From Acerihabitans sp015654925 (lineage in GTDB: Bacteria > Pseudomonadota > Gammaproteobacteria > Enterobacterales > Enterobacteriaceae), in contig NZ_CP178732.1 in the NCBI RefSeq assembly GCF_047324175.1, positions 5,084,001-5,148,000 on the forward strand: 64,000 nucleotides of DNA, read 5' to 3'. Below, piece after piece: positions 49,805 to 59,053 of this stretch. Under the pieces are notes generated by a model, which was not told where the DNA came from, did not search any database, and worked only from the letters and a program-made list of their open reading frames with translations. Both the position numbers and the translations under genes were made by a program. Each line of letters begins with the position of its first letter. Positions within the stretch are counted from its first letter, which is position 1.

Positions 49805-51304
49805 CTACACTAAAGCGCGTTTAGGTATGGCGAATCTCATGATGTTCTCTTCGGTAATTTGATCGCCCTGCAATTCCGTGGTTATGGTGCCTTCGCTCAT
49901 GACATAAACCCGATGAGATAAGGAAATCACCTCGATCATTTCTGAAGAAATAACAATAATGGCGTAGCCCTTTTCGGCTAATTCATGAATGACGTTATAA
50001 ATTTCCACCTTGGCGCCCACATCCACGCCGCGGGTGGGTTCATCGAGGATGAGCAAATCACATTCGGTGGCCAGCCATTTGGCGATCACCACTTTTTGCT
50101 GGTTGCCCCCGCTGAGGCTGGAAATAGGGTCCTCCACCGAACCTAATTTAATCGCCAGGCGTTTGCGCGACAGTTCGCTAAACGCTCTTTCGCTGCGGTA
50201 ATTTATAATGCCGAACCTGTAACAAACGCGCTTTAAATTGGATAACGTCATATTCTCCCGGATAGGCCGGGATAAAATAGCGCCCTGCTCTTTGCGGCTT
50301 TCCGGCACCAGGCCAATACCCTGGCGCATGGCATCCGCCGGGTGGCGAATAGTGATTTCCTTGCCGTTTTTAACAACCCTGCCGGCGGTCATGCGATCCA
50401 GGCCAAACAGGCAACGGGAAATTTCCGTACGCCCGGAACCCACCAATCCCGCCAGACCGACGATTTCACCTTTTTTGGCGGTAATGCTGATATCTTTTAA
50501 CAGCGACTTGGTGGACATGCCATAAACCTCAAGTACCGTTTCTTCCTGGGGAATATTTTTGGGCGGATAAAGGTTTTCAAATTTACGCCCCACCATGCTG
50601 GAAATAATGTCATCTTCCGTGCAGGTTTTGGGGTCAAGGTCGGTAACCGTTTCACCATCCTTGATCACCGTAATCGCATCGGCGATGGCAAATATTTCAT
50701 CCAGCCGGTGGGAAATATAGAGGATGGTGACCCCCTGGCCTTTAAGCAGCTTCAACTGACTGAACAGAATATCGATTTCCCGGTTCGACAATACCGCCGA
50801 CGGTTCATCCAGGATCAATATTTTCACGTCCCGGGCCAGCGATTTGGCGATTTCGACCATTTGCTGGTAAGCGACGCTCAGGGTACCGAGCCGCGCCGTG
50901 GGTGGAATATGAAAGCCGAGGTTGGATAATACCCGGCCGGCTTTCTGGTTCATTTTTTTCCAATTGACGAACTGGCCGCCAAAGCCCAGGTCGCCCAGAA
51001 AAATATTCTCCGCCACGGTGAGGTCGGGGGCCAGTGCCAGCTCCTGATAGATAATACCGATATTATTTTCCCGGCTCTGTTTTGGCGAAGTGAAATGGAC
51101 CTCCTTACCGTTGATGTAGATGGTGCCGCTGTCTTTAATATAAATGCCGGACAGAATCTTCATCAGGGTGGATTTACCCGCGCCGTTTTCTCCCACGATG
51201 GCGTGGATGCTGCCTTTCTTCACTTTCAAATCAATGCTTTTTAGCGCATGGACGCCGCCAAAACTTTTTTTTACCTTATCGATAACGACTGCATACTGGT
51301 CCAT
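49805..51304 (-). CDS. Ribose-type ABC ATPase with two nucleotide-binding domains (RbsA family)
   Basis: Fused double ATPase of 499 residues. First domain: GENGAGKSTLMKILSG, YQELALAPDLTVAENIFLG and LILDEPSAVLSNREIDILF. Second domain: the degenerate GLVGSGRTEISRCLFGLD in place of Walker A, and SLSGGNQQKVVIAKWLATECDLLILDEPTRGVDVGA. This layout is standard for CUT2 monosaccharide importers. Follows the binding protein gene after 48 bases. Confidence 0.93.
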   Translation of the reverse strand: MDQYAVVIDKVKKSFGGVHALKSIDLKVKKGSIHAIVGENGAGKSTLMKILSGIYIKDSGTIYINGKEVHFTSPKQSRENNIGIIYQELALAPDLTVAENIFLGDLGFGGQFVNWKKMNQKAGRVLSNLGFHIPPTARLGTLSVAYQQMVEIAKSLARDVKILILDEPSAVLSNREIDILFSQLKLLKGQGVTILYISHRLDEIFAIADAITVIKDGETVTDLDPKTCTEDDIISSMVGRKFENLYPPKNIPQEETVLEVYGMSTKSLLKDISITAKKGEIVGLAGLVGSGRTEISRCLFGLDRMTAGRVVKNGKEITIRHPADAMRQGIGLVPESRKEQGAILSRPIRENMTLSNLKRVCYRFGIINYRSERAFSELSRKRLAIKLGSVEDPISSLSGGNQQKVVIAKWLATECDLLILDEPTRGVDVGAKVEIYNVIHELAEKGYAIIVISSEMIEVISLSHRVYVMSEGTITTELQGDQITEENIMRFAIPKRALV

Positions 51305-51352
51305 GAAAATACCTCATTTTCAGCCCCCCTTGCTGACAAGGGGGGGAAGACT

Positions 51353-52312
51353 TTAGAAAAGTGATTTAGGATCGTAGACTTGTTTTACGTTATCTTTAGT
51401 GATCAATACGGTCGGGGTGTAGACGTAATCAGGGAAGTCTTTACTGCCGGCCTGATATTTGGCGATAATATCCAATACGGTATTGGTCAGGGTATTGGGG
51501 TTATTGGCCGCCGTCGCCTGCAGGTCGCCGCGTTCTACTGCTTCCAGTCCTTTCTTATAACCGTCGTGGGCAAAGACTTTCACATCCTGAAGCTTATTGG
51601 CCCCTTTTAGCGACAGTATCGCGCCGAGCGCCATGTCATCCATTTCGCTATATACGCAGTTAATTTTGTTGCCCTGGGCGACGATGATATCTTCCATGGC
51701 CTTCAGACCGCCCTGTTGATCCCAGTTGCCCCACCCCTGGCTGACAATGGTCAGATTGGTTTGGTTATATTTGCGGAGCTGCGCTTCCATTACGCCGCGG
51801 ATAAAGTTGGAACGACGCGCTTCGCCCACCAGGTTGCCCTGGTTGCCGCTGATCAGGACGCAATTCATCGGTTTGTTGCCGAACTGCTCCACCGCATATT
51901 CGCCGATGGCGATATTGTTTTTGGCATTATTGGCCTGCACGCGGGTAATGACCGGCGCATCGAGGGAAATATCGCTATCGAGAATAACGGTGGGAATATT
52001 CGCGCGTTTGGCGATTTGCGTAATCCGCATGCCGGCTTCGGGGTCCTGCGGATTGAGCACCAGATAATTAATGCCCTGGGAAATCATATCTTCAACGTCC
52101 GAGATCTGCTTATTTAAGTCCCCACGCGCATCGGTGGTAATCAGATCGTAGCCGCGTTCCTTGGCATGAATCTTCATATACTCGGTCAGGCCGTTGAAAA
52201 AGGCACCATTGAGGGTCCGGTTTGCAAAACCAACTTTGATTTTATCTTCGGCATGGGCGGAAACCGCCACCGATGCGACAGCCAGCAGAAGACTCACTAA
52301 TACTTTTTTCAT
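51353..52312 (-). CDS. Ribose-type periplasmic sugar-binding protein (RbsB family)
   Basis: Type I binding protein of 319 residues. The signal peptide MKKVLVSLLLAVASVAVSAH ends with AHA-EDK. Marks: IKVGFANRTLNGAFFNGLTEYM, ITTDARGDLNKQISDVEDMISQGINYLVLNPQD, TVILDSDI, CVLISGNQGN and ELDD-like CVYSEMDDMALGAIL. Placed in the operon after the dehydrogenase and kinase, so its ligand is most likely D-arabinitol or a related pentitol rather than ribose. Confidence 0.9.
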   Translation of the reverse strand: MKKVLVSLLLAVASVAVSAHAEDKIKVGFANRTLNGAFFNGLTEYMKIHAKERGYDLITTDARGDLNKQISDVEDMISQGINYLVLNPQDPEAGMRITQIAKRANIPTVILDSDISLDAPVITRVQANNAKNNIAIGEYAVEQFGNKPMNCVLISGNQGNLVGEARRSNFIRGVMEAQLRKYNQTNLTIVSQGWGNWDQQGGLKAMEDIIVAQGNKINCVYSEMDDMALGAILSLKGANKLQDVKVFAHDGYKKGLEAVERGDLQATAANNPNTLTNTVLDIIAKYQAGSKDFPDYVYTPTVLITKDNVKQVYDPKSLF

Positions 52313-52415
52313 CTGTATCCTTCCTTCTCTTTTATGGCGTTGGGGTAGACGTTGGTAGGGCGAAACCGTCTACTTCTTATGGTATTTGCGCTGGTAAAAC
52401 GCCGTACTTATAGGC

Positions 52416-52450
52416 TTCCCGACCCGCGGCAACCGCGTTTGGGCCGGGAA
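52416..52450 (-). terminator. Intercistronic hairpin between xylulokinase and binding-protein genes
   Basis: TTCCCG and CGGGAA close a GC-rich stem-loop with an inner GCGG-CAA-CCGC element. It lies in the 148-base gap and may stabilise the transport mRNA or lower read-through; no T run. Confidence 0.35.
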
Positions 52451-52460
52451 ACGTTATGGG

Positions 52461-53930
52461 TTATAGCACCAGTTTCCTGGCCTCCACCTGTTGGCGGTAA
52501 AACAGCCGGTAGCGGGCCAAACGACCGCGCAGCTGTTCGGCCCGGTCGGTTCCGGCGGTGAAACGGGTATGGATCGCCGGTTTACGGCAAACCTCGGCCT
52601 CGTTGCCGCCCACCGCCAGCCAGCCCAGGCGCGCGGCGCCCAGGGCGCCGCCGGCCGCGCCGTCCCTATGGGTCACCACCGGGATGTCGACCACATCGGC
52701 TATCAGCTGCGCCCACCAGGGACTACGGGCGCCGCCGCCAATCAGTGAAAATTGTTCGATCCTGCTGCCGGCCTGTTTCATCACTTCCAGTCCGTCATCC
52801 AGGCCGAACGCCACCCCTTCCAGCACCGCGTAGGCCAAAGAGGCGCGCTCGGTGGAGTGCGTCAGCCCGTGGAACGACCCGCTGGCGATGGGATCGTTAT
52901 GGGGCGTGCGCTCGCCGGAAAGATAAGGCAAGAAGATCGGCGCCCGCTGCTGTTCTTCTATACTCAGCGCGGCTACTTCAGCCAACAGGGTGGGTTCGTC
53001 GGTACGCAATATCTGGCACAGCCAGCGCAGGGCGCTGGCGGCGGTGAGCATGACGCTCATCTGGTGCCAGCGGTTCGGCAGGGCATGGCAAAAAGCATGT
53101 ACCGCCGACTGAGGATTGGGCCGGAAGCTTTCGTTTACGGCAAAAATCACCCCGGAGGTGCCCAGGGAAATAAAGGCATCGCCGGTATTCACCGCGCCGA
53201 TCCCCACCGCGCTGGCCGCGTTATCACCGCCGCCGCCGGCGATGACCACGTTTTCAGACAGCCCCCACTCCCGGGCGACGGCGGCCGTCAGGGTGGCGGA
53301 AGGCGCGGAGCCCTCCACCAATGACGGCATATGATCCCGGCTCAGGCCGCAGGCGTGCAGCAGCGAATCCGACCAGTCCCGTTTGGCGACATCCAGCCAG
53401 AGGGTGCCCGCCGCATCGGACATGTCCGATACTTTTTCGCCGCTCATCAGCAAACGCAGATAATCTTTCGGCAACAGCACGGTCTGGATTTGGGCGAAAA
53501 CCGCCGGCTCGTGTTTAGCCACCCACAGCAGCTTGGGCGCGGTAAAACCGGGCATGGCCAGGTTGCCGGCGATGCGGTGCAGTTCAGGCGCCCGATCGGT
53601 CAGTTCCTGGCACTCAAGGGCGCTGCGGGTGTCGTTCCACAGGATGGCCGGACGGAGAACCTGGTCGCCGGCGCCGAGCAATACCGCGCCGTGCATCTGG
53701 CCGGACAGGCCGATGCTGCGAATGCCCGCCCATAGGTCCTGGTGCCGGGCGCGTAGCCGGGCAATGGCCCGATTGGTGGCCGTCCACCACTGTTCCGGGT
53801 CCTGCTCCGACCATTGCGGGTGCGGACGTTGCACGGTCAGCGGTTCGCCTTCGCTCGCGACCAGGGTTCCAGCGTCATCAATAATGACGACTTTTATCTC
53901 CGAGGTGCCTAAATCAAGACCGAGATACAT
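52461..53930 (-). CDS. D-xylulokinase of the arabinitol operon
   Basis: FGGY kinase of 489 residues with the xylulokinase pattern: GLDLGTSEIKVVIID, LTVQRPHPQWSEQDPEQWW, SIGLSGQMHGAVLL, AILWNDTRSALECQEL, the catalytic aspartate in IAGGGGDNAASAVGIG, SLGTSGVIFAV and LIGGGARSPWWAQLIADVV. It phosphorylates D-xylulose to xylulose-5-phosphate. It is 30 bases downstream of dalD and corresponds to dalK of Klebsiella. The product joins the pentose phosphate pathway; the transketolase and transaldolase at 12139-15138 would use it. Confidence 0.93.
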   Translation of the reverse strand: MYLGLDLGTSEIKVVIIDDAGTLVASEGEPLTVQRPHPQWSEQDPEQWWTATNRAIARLRARHQDLWAGIRSIGLSGQMHGAVLLGAGDQVLRPAILWNDTRSALECQELTDRAPELHRIAGNLAMPGFTAPKLLWVAKHEPAVFAQIQTVLLPKDYLRLLMSGEKVSDMSDAAGTLWLDVAKRDWSDSLLHACGLSRDHMPSLVEGSAPSATLTAAVAREWGLSENVVIAGGGGDNAASAVGIGAVNTGDAFISLGTSGVIFAVNESFRPNPQSAVHAFCHALPNRWHQMSVMLTAASALRWLCQILRTDEPTLLAEVAALSIEEQQRAPIFLPYLSGERTPHNDPIASGSFHGLTHSTERASLAYAVLEGVAFGLDDGLEVMKQAGSRIEQFSLIGGGARSPWWAQLIADVVDIPVVTHRDGAAGGALGAARLGWLAVGGNEAEVCRKPAIHTRFTAGTDRAEQLRGRLARYRLFYRQQVEARKLVL

Positions 53931-53960
53931 AATCGCTCCCTCTACGTTAGATGTGATGAA

Positions 53961-55361
53961 TTAATGGCTGGCGGCCATCGGAGCATTCGCCTTCACCCAG
54001 GCATCAAGCCGGGTAATGGTTTCGCGCAGCAACTGCTCGAATTCCCCTTTGGCGGCCAATGGCCCGAACAGCTTGGCATCGCGGGCATACTGCGCGATGG
54101 GATCGGCCGACGCGAACATGGCGTGGGTGGCCGCCTCATCCAGAATGCCGTCCTGATAGGCATAAGGCAGATCTCCTTTATGCCAGCGGCGCATAAAGAT
54201 GAAAAACAGGGCCGGCAATACGGCGGTGGCCTTGGGCTGCTGGCCGCGGCCGTAGCATTCAATCAGGGTCGGGGTAATAAAGCCCGGGATCTTGGAAAAG
54301 CCATCGGCCGCCACCCGCTGGTTAGTGTCGCGAATGTAGGGGTTGCTAAATCTCTCCAGCACGACGTCGCGGTATTGGGCGAGATCCAGGGGGCTTGGGG
54401 TCAGCGAGGGGATCACATCCTGCGTCACATAGTCATAGGCCATCTGGCGGATATCGTCGGTCCCGGTGCTTTCGTGGATATAGGATTGGCCGATCAGCGT
54501 GCCGGCCCAGGCGATACAGCTATGGCTGGCATTGAGGATGCGGATTTTCGCTTCTTCATAGGGCACGACCGAATCGACCATCTCGACGTCGACATCTTCC
54601 AGCGCGGGACGCCCGGCGATAAAGTTATCCTCCACCACCCATTGAATAAAGGATTCGCCCATGACCGGCGCCCGGTCGTCCATGCCCAGTTTTTCTTTGA
54701 CGCGGCCGGCGATATCGGCGGCCGGACGCGGCGTAATGCGATCGACCATGGTGTTCGGCGTGGTGGTATGGGTTTTCACCCAGGCCAGCAGCTCGGTTTC
54801 GCCGCGCAGGGTCAGGAATTCGGTAAGCCCTTCATGGAAGCGTTCGCCGTTGTGGCGCACATTATCGCAGCTCAGCAGGGTGACGCCGCCGGTGTCACGG
54901 GCGCGGCGGGTACCGAGAATCCGCGCGATCGTGCCATAAATGGTGCGGGCGCCGCCCTTCAGATCGGCCTGGAGTTCCGGATTGGCCTGATCCAGTTTAA
55001 AATGCGTATCGAGGTAATACCCGCCTTCGGTCACGGTAAAGGAAATCACGCGCGTATCCGCGGCCGCGCCTTGCTCAACCAGCGCTGACAGTTGCTCGTC
55101 CCAGGGGATGATTTTGCGAATGGAAGTGATCTTTTCATAGCTGCGCTCCCCTGCCGGCGTCACGGTTTCCAGTGCGTATTCCCCTTTTTGCGCCGCCAGG
55201 ATATCCAGCAATTGATTGGCATCGTCGCGAATATTGCCCAGGGCGATGGACCAGCGTTGATCGCCCTGTACCAGCAGGCGATGCAGATACCAGGCTTGGT
55301 GCGCGCGATGGAATGAACCGGCACCGATATGCATCCAGGTAAAGTGTTCTACTGTTGCCAT
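53961..55361 (-). CDS. dalD: D-arabinitol 4-dehydrogenase
   Basis: Polyol-specific long-chain dehydrogenase of the mannitol dehydrogenase family, 466 residues. It follows Klebsiella DalD closely: HIGAGSFHRAHQAWYLHRL, ITSIRKIIPW, VTEGGYYLDTHFKLD, LLSCDNVRHNGERFHEGLTEFL, NTMVDRITPRPAADI, ESFIQWVVEDNF, ILNASHSCIAWAGTLIGQ and DTNQRVAADGFSKIPGFI. It oxidises D-arabinitol to D-xylulose with NAD. ATG at 55361 follows GAGGT; upstream ATG codons are weaker. First gene of the operon; divergent from the regulator with two operators between. Confidence 0.94.
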   Translation of the reverse strand: MATVEHFTWMHIGAGSFHRAHQAWYLHRLLVQGDQRWSIALGNIRDDANQLLDILAAQKGEYALETVTPAGERSYEKITSIRKIIPWDEQLSALVEQGAAADTRVISFTVTEGGYYLDTHFKLDQANPELQADLKGGARTIYGTIARILGTRRARDTGGVTLLSCDNVRHNGERFHEGLTEFLTLRGETELLAWVKTHTTTPNTMVDRITPRPAADIAGRVKEKLGMDDRAPVMGESFIQWVVEDNFIAGRPALEDVDVEMVDSVVPYEEAKIRILNASHSCIAWAGTLIGQSYIHESTGTDDIRQMAYDYVTQDVIPSLTPSPLDLAQYRDVVLERFSNPYIRDTNQRVAADGFSKIPGFITPTLIECYGRGQQPKATAVLPALFFIFMRRWHKGDLPYAYQDGILDEAATHAMFASADPIAQYARDAKLFGPLAAKGEFEQLLRETITRLDAWVKANAPMAASH

Positions 55362-55388
55362 AATGTATATTACCTCGCGAAATGGTGA

Positions 55389-55402
55389 TGAGCATAAGCT
55401 CA
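55389..55402. promoter_or_regulatory. DalR-type operator 1
   Basis: Palindrome TGAGC-ATAA-GCTCA followed by CA, 28 bases upstream of dalD. Same sequence design as the second site 67 bases away. Confidence 0.65.
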
Positions 55403-55455
55403 CAAAATGAGTAATTGCCTAGATAGAGAGCTTAATCGAATAATAGCCCACTAAA

Positions 55456-55469
55456 TGAGCTTTAGCTCA
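55456..55469. promoter_or_regulatory. DalR-type operator 2
   Basis: Palindrome TGAGC-TTTA-GCTCA followed by CA. With operator 1 it forms a pair of TGAGC-N4-GCTCA sites between dalD and the regulator gene, suited to a tetrameric SorC-type protein that loops or bridges two sites. Confidence 0.65.
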
Positions 55470-55547
55470 CACATCAGAAATGATCGATTTACGCCGTCTA
55501 CGAATGATGGGTATAGTTTTATCACTGCCAAAAGTTGAGTATGATCA

Positions 55548-56504
55548 ATGAGTAAAATCGATAGAAAATTAGATCAAGCAGCCCGGGCCGCCTGGATGTA
55601 CTACGTTGCGGGCAAGACGCAGCATGAAATCGCCGACGTGCTGGGGGTATCACGCCAGGCGGCGCAGCGGCTGGTCGCGCTGGCTTCGGAGAATGGCCTG
55701 GTCAGGGTGAATATCGTGCATCCGGTGGCCGACTGCACGGCGCTGTCACAATTGCTGGCCCAGCGCTTTCACCTGTCGGTTTGCCTGGTCGTGCCTTCCT
55801 GCGGCATGGATAGCGCCAGCCTCAACCGCATGATTGCGGTAGCGGGTGCCGAGGTGATGATGCAATTTATCGATCAGGAGCAGCCTCGGGTGATTGCGGT
55901 GGGTTCAGGGCGGGCGCTGCGCGCCACCATCAACGAATTGCCGCAGATCGACCGCCCCCAGCACAGCTGCGTTTCGCTGATCGGCGCCATAGCTTCGGAC
56001 GGTTCCTGTACCCGTTACGATGTGCCGCTCTGGATGGCGGAGAAAACCCAAGGCAAATATTTTATTTTGCCTGCGCCGTTATTCGCCGACAATCCGACGG
56101 ATAAAGAATTATGGTGCAATCACCGCATTTATCGCATGGTCACGGATAAAGCGGCGCAGGCGGACGTCACCTTTATCGGCATCGGCCAGATGAATTATCT
56201 CTGCCCGCTGCATACCGACGGTTTTATTACCACCGAGGAAGTCAACCACCTGACCGACGCCGGGGTGGTGGCGGAGATAGTGGGCCACTTTATCGGCGAA
56301 AACGGCCAGCGGGTGCCAAGCGCCATGGACGACCGCCTGACCAGCGTCACCATAACCGCGCGCCCTGAAAAACCGGTTATCGCCTTTGCCGGCGGCGAGG
56401 AGAAATTTCGCGCCATCCAGGCGGTGCTGAACGGCGGCTGGATTAACGGACTGGTTACCGACGAGGATACCGCCATCAGGCTGCTGGCGACGCAGGACGC
56501 CTGA
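55548..56504 (+). CDS. SorC-family regulator of the arabinitol operon (DalR-like)
   Basis: Regulator of 318 residues. N-terminal helix-turn-helix KTQHEIADVLGVSRQAAQRLVALASENGLVRV (about 22-53) and C-terminal phosphosugar-binding domain with RVIAVGSGRALRATI, SLIGAIASDGS, DVTFIGIGQMN and AFAGGEEKFRAIQAVL. It is divergent from dalD, with two matching operators in between. Klebsiella DalR is the repressor of dalD-dalK; the family and position make the same job likely here. ATG at 55548 has a weak GAGTATGATCA site. Confidence 0.88.
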   Translation: MSKIDRKLDQAARAAWMYYVAGKTQHEIADVLGVSRQAAQRLVALASENGLVRVNIVHPVADCTALSQLLAQRFHLSVCLVVPSCGMDSASLNRMIAVAGAEVMMQFIDQEQPRVIAVGSGRALRATINELPQIDRPQHSCVSLIGAIASDGSCTRYDVPLWMAEKTQGKYFILPAPLFADNPTDKELWCNHRIYRMVTDKAAQADVTFIGIGQMNYLCPLHTDGFITTEEVNHLTDAGVVAEIVGHFIGENGQRVPSAMDDRLTSVTITARPEKPVIAFAGGEEKFRAIQAVLNGGWINGLVTDEDTAIRLLATQDA

Positions 56505-56522
56505 TGCGCGGGCGCCAGGGCG

Positions 56523-56552
56523 GGCAAACCCGCGATGGCGCGGGTTGCCTGG
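56523..56552 (+). terminator. Hairpin downstream of the DalR-like gene
   Basis: GGCAAACCCGCG pairs with CGCGGGTTGCC (one bulged A), loop ATGG, with CCAGG/CCTGG extension outside. It lies about 20 bases after the stop. No clear T run. Confidence 0.5.
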
Positions 56553-56687
56553 CCGCGGCCGCGTTAGCTATTGATTCTGGTGGTTTTCCCGCCGCCTGGC
56601 CGCCCGGGGCGGTAACATTGATTTTCAGCACCGGAAGTAGTACCGTCACAGCATAATACGGATAAATCACTCTTCAAACGGTCCTCC

Positions 56688-57440
56688 ATGCCTATCATTC
56701 AATCTGTCGAACGTGCCCTGCGTATTCTGGACCTGTTCGATGAACACGCCACCGAACTTAAAATTACCGATATCAGCATCAAAATGGGCATGCATAAAAG
56801 CACGCTGCACTCCTTGCTTAAAACGCTGCAGGTTCAAGGTTATATCGATCAGAATCCGGAAAACGGCAAATATCGCCTGGGCATGAAACTGGTGGAGCGC
56901 GGCAACCTGGTGGTTAATTCCATTGATATCCGGCAAAAAGCCAGAAGTTTCCTGCTCGATCTGTCGATAAAAACCGGCCAAACCACCCATCTCGGTATTC
57001 TGGACGGCAAGGAAGGGGTATATATCGATAAAGTAGAAGGCAAAATGGCCGTTATTTCCTATTCCCGCATCGGGCGCCGATTGCCGGTGCACTCCACGGC
57101 CATAGGCAAAGTGCTGTTATCTTTTATGCCGGCCGGCGAGATCCAGGCGCTTTTGGAAAATTACCAGTATACCCGGCAAACCCCGAATTCGATTACCGAT
57201 GAAGCCCGGCTGCTGGCGGAATTAAATGAGGTGCGGGCGCGGGGTTACGCCCTGGATAATCAGGAAAATGAACAGGGCGTAAAATGTGTTTCCGTACCCA
57301 TTTGGAATGTTGAGCGCCGGGTTATTGCGGCCATCAGTATTTCAACGCTGGTCGCCCGCACCAGCGAAGCCGAATTTTCACAATATATTACCTTATTAAC
57401 CCAGGCCGGACGGGAACTGTCGCAACAATTGGGATATTAA
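56688..57440 (+). CDS. IclR-family regulator of the pentonate cluster (YjhI-like)
   Basis: IclR-type regulator of 250 residues. Winged helix-turn-helix at the start (SVERALRILDLFDEHATELKITDISIKMGMHKSTLHSLLKTLQVQGYI) and the IclR effector domain after (GQTTHLGILDGKEGVYIDKV, LPVHSTAIGKVLLSF, RGYALDNQENEQGVKCVSVPIW). It stands next to a GntP-type carrier, a YjhG-like dehydratase and a YjhH-like aldolase, as YjhI does in E. coli. Probably senses a pentonate or its 2-keto-3-deoxy product. It is convergent with the carrier gene, which is unusual for a regulator of an adjacent operon. Confidence 0.88.
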   Translation: MPIIQSVERALRILDLFDEHATELKITDISIKMGMHKSTLHSLLKTLQVQGYIDQNPENGKYRLGMKLVERGNLVVNSIDIRQKARSFLLDLSIKTGQTTHLGILDGKEGVYIDKVEGKMAVISYSRIGRRLPVHSTAIGKVLLSFMPAGEIQALLENYQYTRQTPNSITDEARLLAELNEVRARGYALDNQENEQGVKCVSVPIWNVERRVIAAISISTLVARTSEAEFSQYITLLTQAGRELSQQLGY

Positions 57441-57494
57441 CCCCCGCATCAACCGGCTGAATAATAATTCCCCCCATTATTCAGCCGTCGATAT

Positions 57495-58841
57495 TTATAT
57501 TACCAGGCTCAACAGCATGATAAAGCCTAATCCCGCCACGGAAACAATGGTCGATAACACCGTCCAGGTGGCGAAGGTCTCTTTCATCGTCAGGCCGAAA
57601 TACTCTTTTATCATCCAAAAGCCCGCGTCGTTAACATGCGAGGCTATGGCGCTGCCGGCCCCGGTCGCCAACGTCACCAGCGCCAGATTGGCGCTGCTGT
57701 GCGCCAGGGCGGGGATCACCAGTCCGGCGGTGGAGATGGCGGCCACGGTGGACGACCCGAGCGAAATACGCAAGATGGCCGCCACCACCCAGGCCAGGAT
57801 AATCGGCGAAGCGGCGGTGCCGGCAAACAGATCGGCCACGTACTGCCCCACGCCGCCGTCGATCAGGACTTGCTTAAACGCGCCCCCGCCGCCGATAATC
57901 AGCAGCATCATGCCGATACTGGTGGCCGCCGAAGAGCAGGATGCCATCAGCGCCTTGATGCCGATATTCCTGGCGATCCCCATGCTGTAAATGGCGAACA
58001 GCAGCGAGATCAGCATGGCGACCGACGCATTGCCCAGCAAGCGGATAACGGACAGGGCCGTATTGTCCGCCAGGCCGGTTTCCTGCTGGATCATGGTCAC
58101 GATGGTGGCGAAAGACATTAAAATCACCGGTAGCATGGCGGTCAGCAGGCTGATTTTAAACCCCGGAGTTTGATCCAGTTCGAACTGTTTCGTATCGCCC
58201 AGCGACTCGATATTACCGATTTTGTTAAAGCCTTCCGGCACGATCTTTTTCGCCAGTTTATTATACAACGGTCCGGCCAGGATCACCGTCGGCGTACCGA
58301 CAATAATGCCGTACAGCAATACCGCGCCAATATCGGCGCCATATTCGCCGGCAATCATGGTGGGTCCCGGATGGGGCGGCAAAAAGCCGTGGGTGACCAA
58401 CAGCGCCGACGCCATGGGGATGCCCAGATGTAAAATAGACACCTTAAGCTGCCTGGCGATGGTAAATATAATGGGGATCAATAATACCAAGCCCACTTCA
58501 AAAAACAGAGCGATGCCGACAATAAACGACGCCACCACTACCGCCCATTCGATATTTTTTTCGCCAAATTTGGCAATCAGCGTAATGGCGATGCGCTGGG
58601 CCCCGCCCGCGTCGGCAATCAGCCGGCCGAGCATGGCGCCGATACCGAAAATCAGGGCGATATGGCCTAAAGTACCGCCCAGGCCGCCTTCAATGGATTT
58701 CACCACGTTATTAAGCGGTATGCCCAAAGCCAGTGCGACGCCAAAAGAAACGATAATCAATGAAACAAATGTATTCAGTCGGCACTTCATAATTAAAATA
58801 AGCAGTACCAGTATTCCCAGAGATACAATAAATAATGGCAT
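57495..58841 (-). CDS. GntP-family sugar-acid permease (YjhF-like)
   Basis: GntP-family symporter of 448 residues with about 12 hydrophobic segments. Marks are GGLGGTLGHIALIFGIGAMLGRLIADAGGAQRIA, THGFLPPHPGPTMIAGEYGADIG, LLIIGGGGAFKQVLIDGGVG and ASHVNDAGFWMIKEYFGLT. By sequence it resembles the GntT/GntP branch more than the GntU-type gene at 32205-33542. It lies directly downstream of yjhG with a hairpin between. By context it imports D-xylonate or another sugar acid for YjhG and YjhH; gluconate is also possible. Confidence 0.88.
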   Translation of the reverse strand: MPLFIVSLGILVLLILIMKCRLNTFVSLIIVSFGVALALGIPLNNVVKSIEGGLGGTLGHIALIFGIGAMLGRLIADAGGAQRIAITLIAKFGEKNIEWAVVVASFIVGIALFFEVGLVLLIPIIFTIARQLKVSILHLGIPMASALLVTHGFLPPHPGPTMIAGEYGADIGAVLLYGIIVGTPTVILAGPLYNKLAKKIVPEGFNKIGNIESLGDTKQFELDQTPGFKISLLTAMLPVILMSFATIVTMIQQETGLADNTALSVIRLLGNASVAMLISLLFAIYSMGIARNIGIKALMASCSSAATSIGMMLLIIGGGGAFKQVLIDGGVGQYVADLFAGTAASPIILAWVVAAILRISLGSSTVAAISTAGLVIPALAHSSANLALVTLATGAGSAIASHVNDAGFWMIKEYFGLTMKETFATWTVLSTIVSVAGLGFIMLLSLVI

Positions 58842-58966
58842 GAAATAACTCCCGGTTATACTGCGTCATGTGTTTTTAAAAATAGACGCAGCACTGTGCA
58901 GCACAATGTGTAGGCATCATGCTGGCGTTATTATTGGTTGAAGCCATACTCGGCACAGCGATAATA

Positions 58967-58992
58967 TAACCACCCTGATTCAAGGGTGGTTA
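58967..58992 (-). terminator. Intercistronic hairpin between yjhG-like and permease genes
   Basis: Perfect nine-base-pair stem TAACCACCC with GGGTGGTTA around an eight-base loop. It lies in the 212-base gap and could reduce permease expression or mark the end of one transcript. Confidence 0.5.
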
Positions 58993-59053
58993 TTAAATAT
59001 CAATGCACCCGTAATCGCTTTATTTATATAAATACAGAGGCATGATTGGTTAA

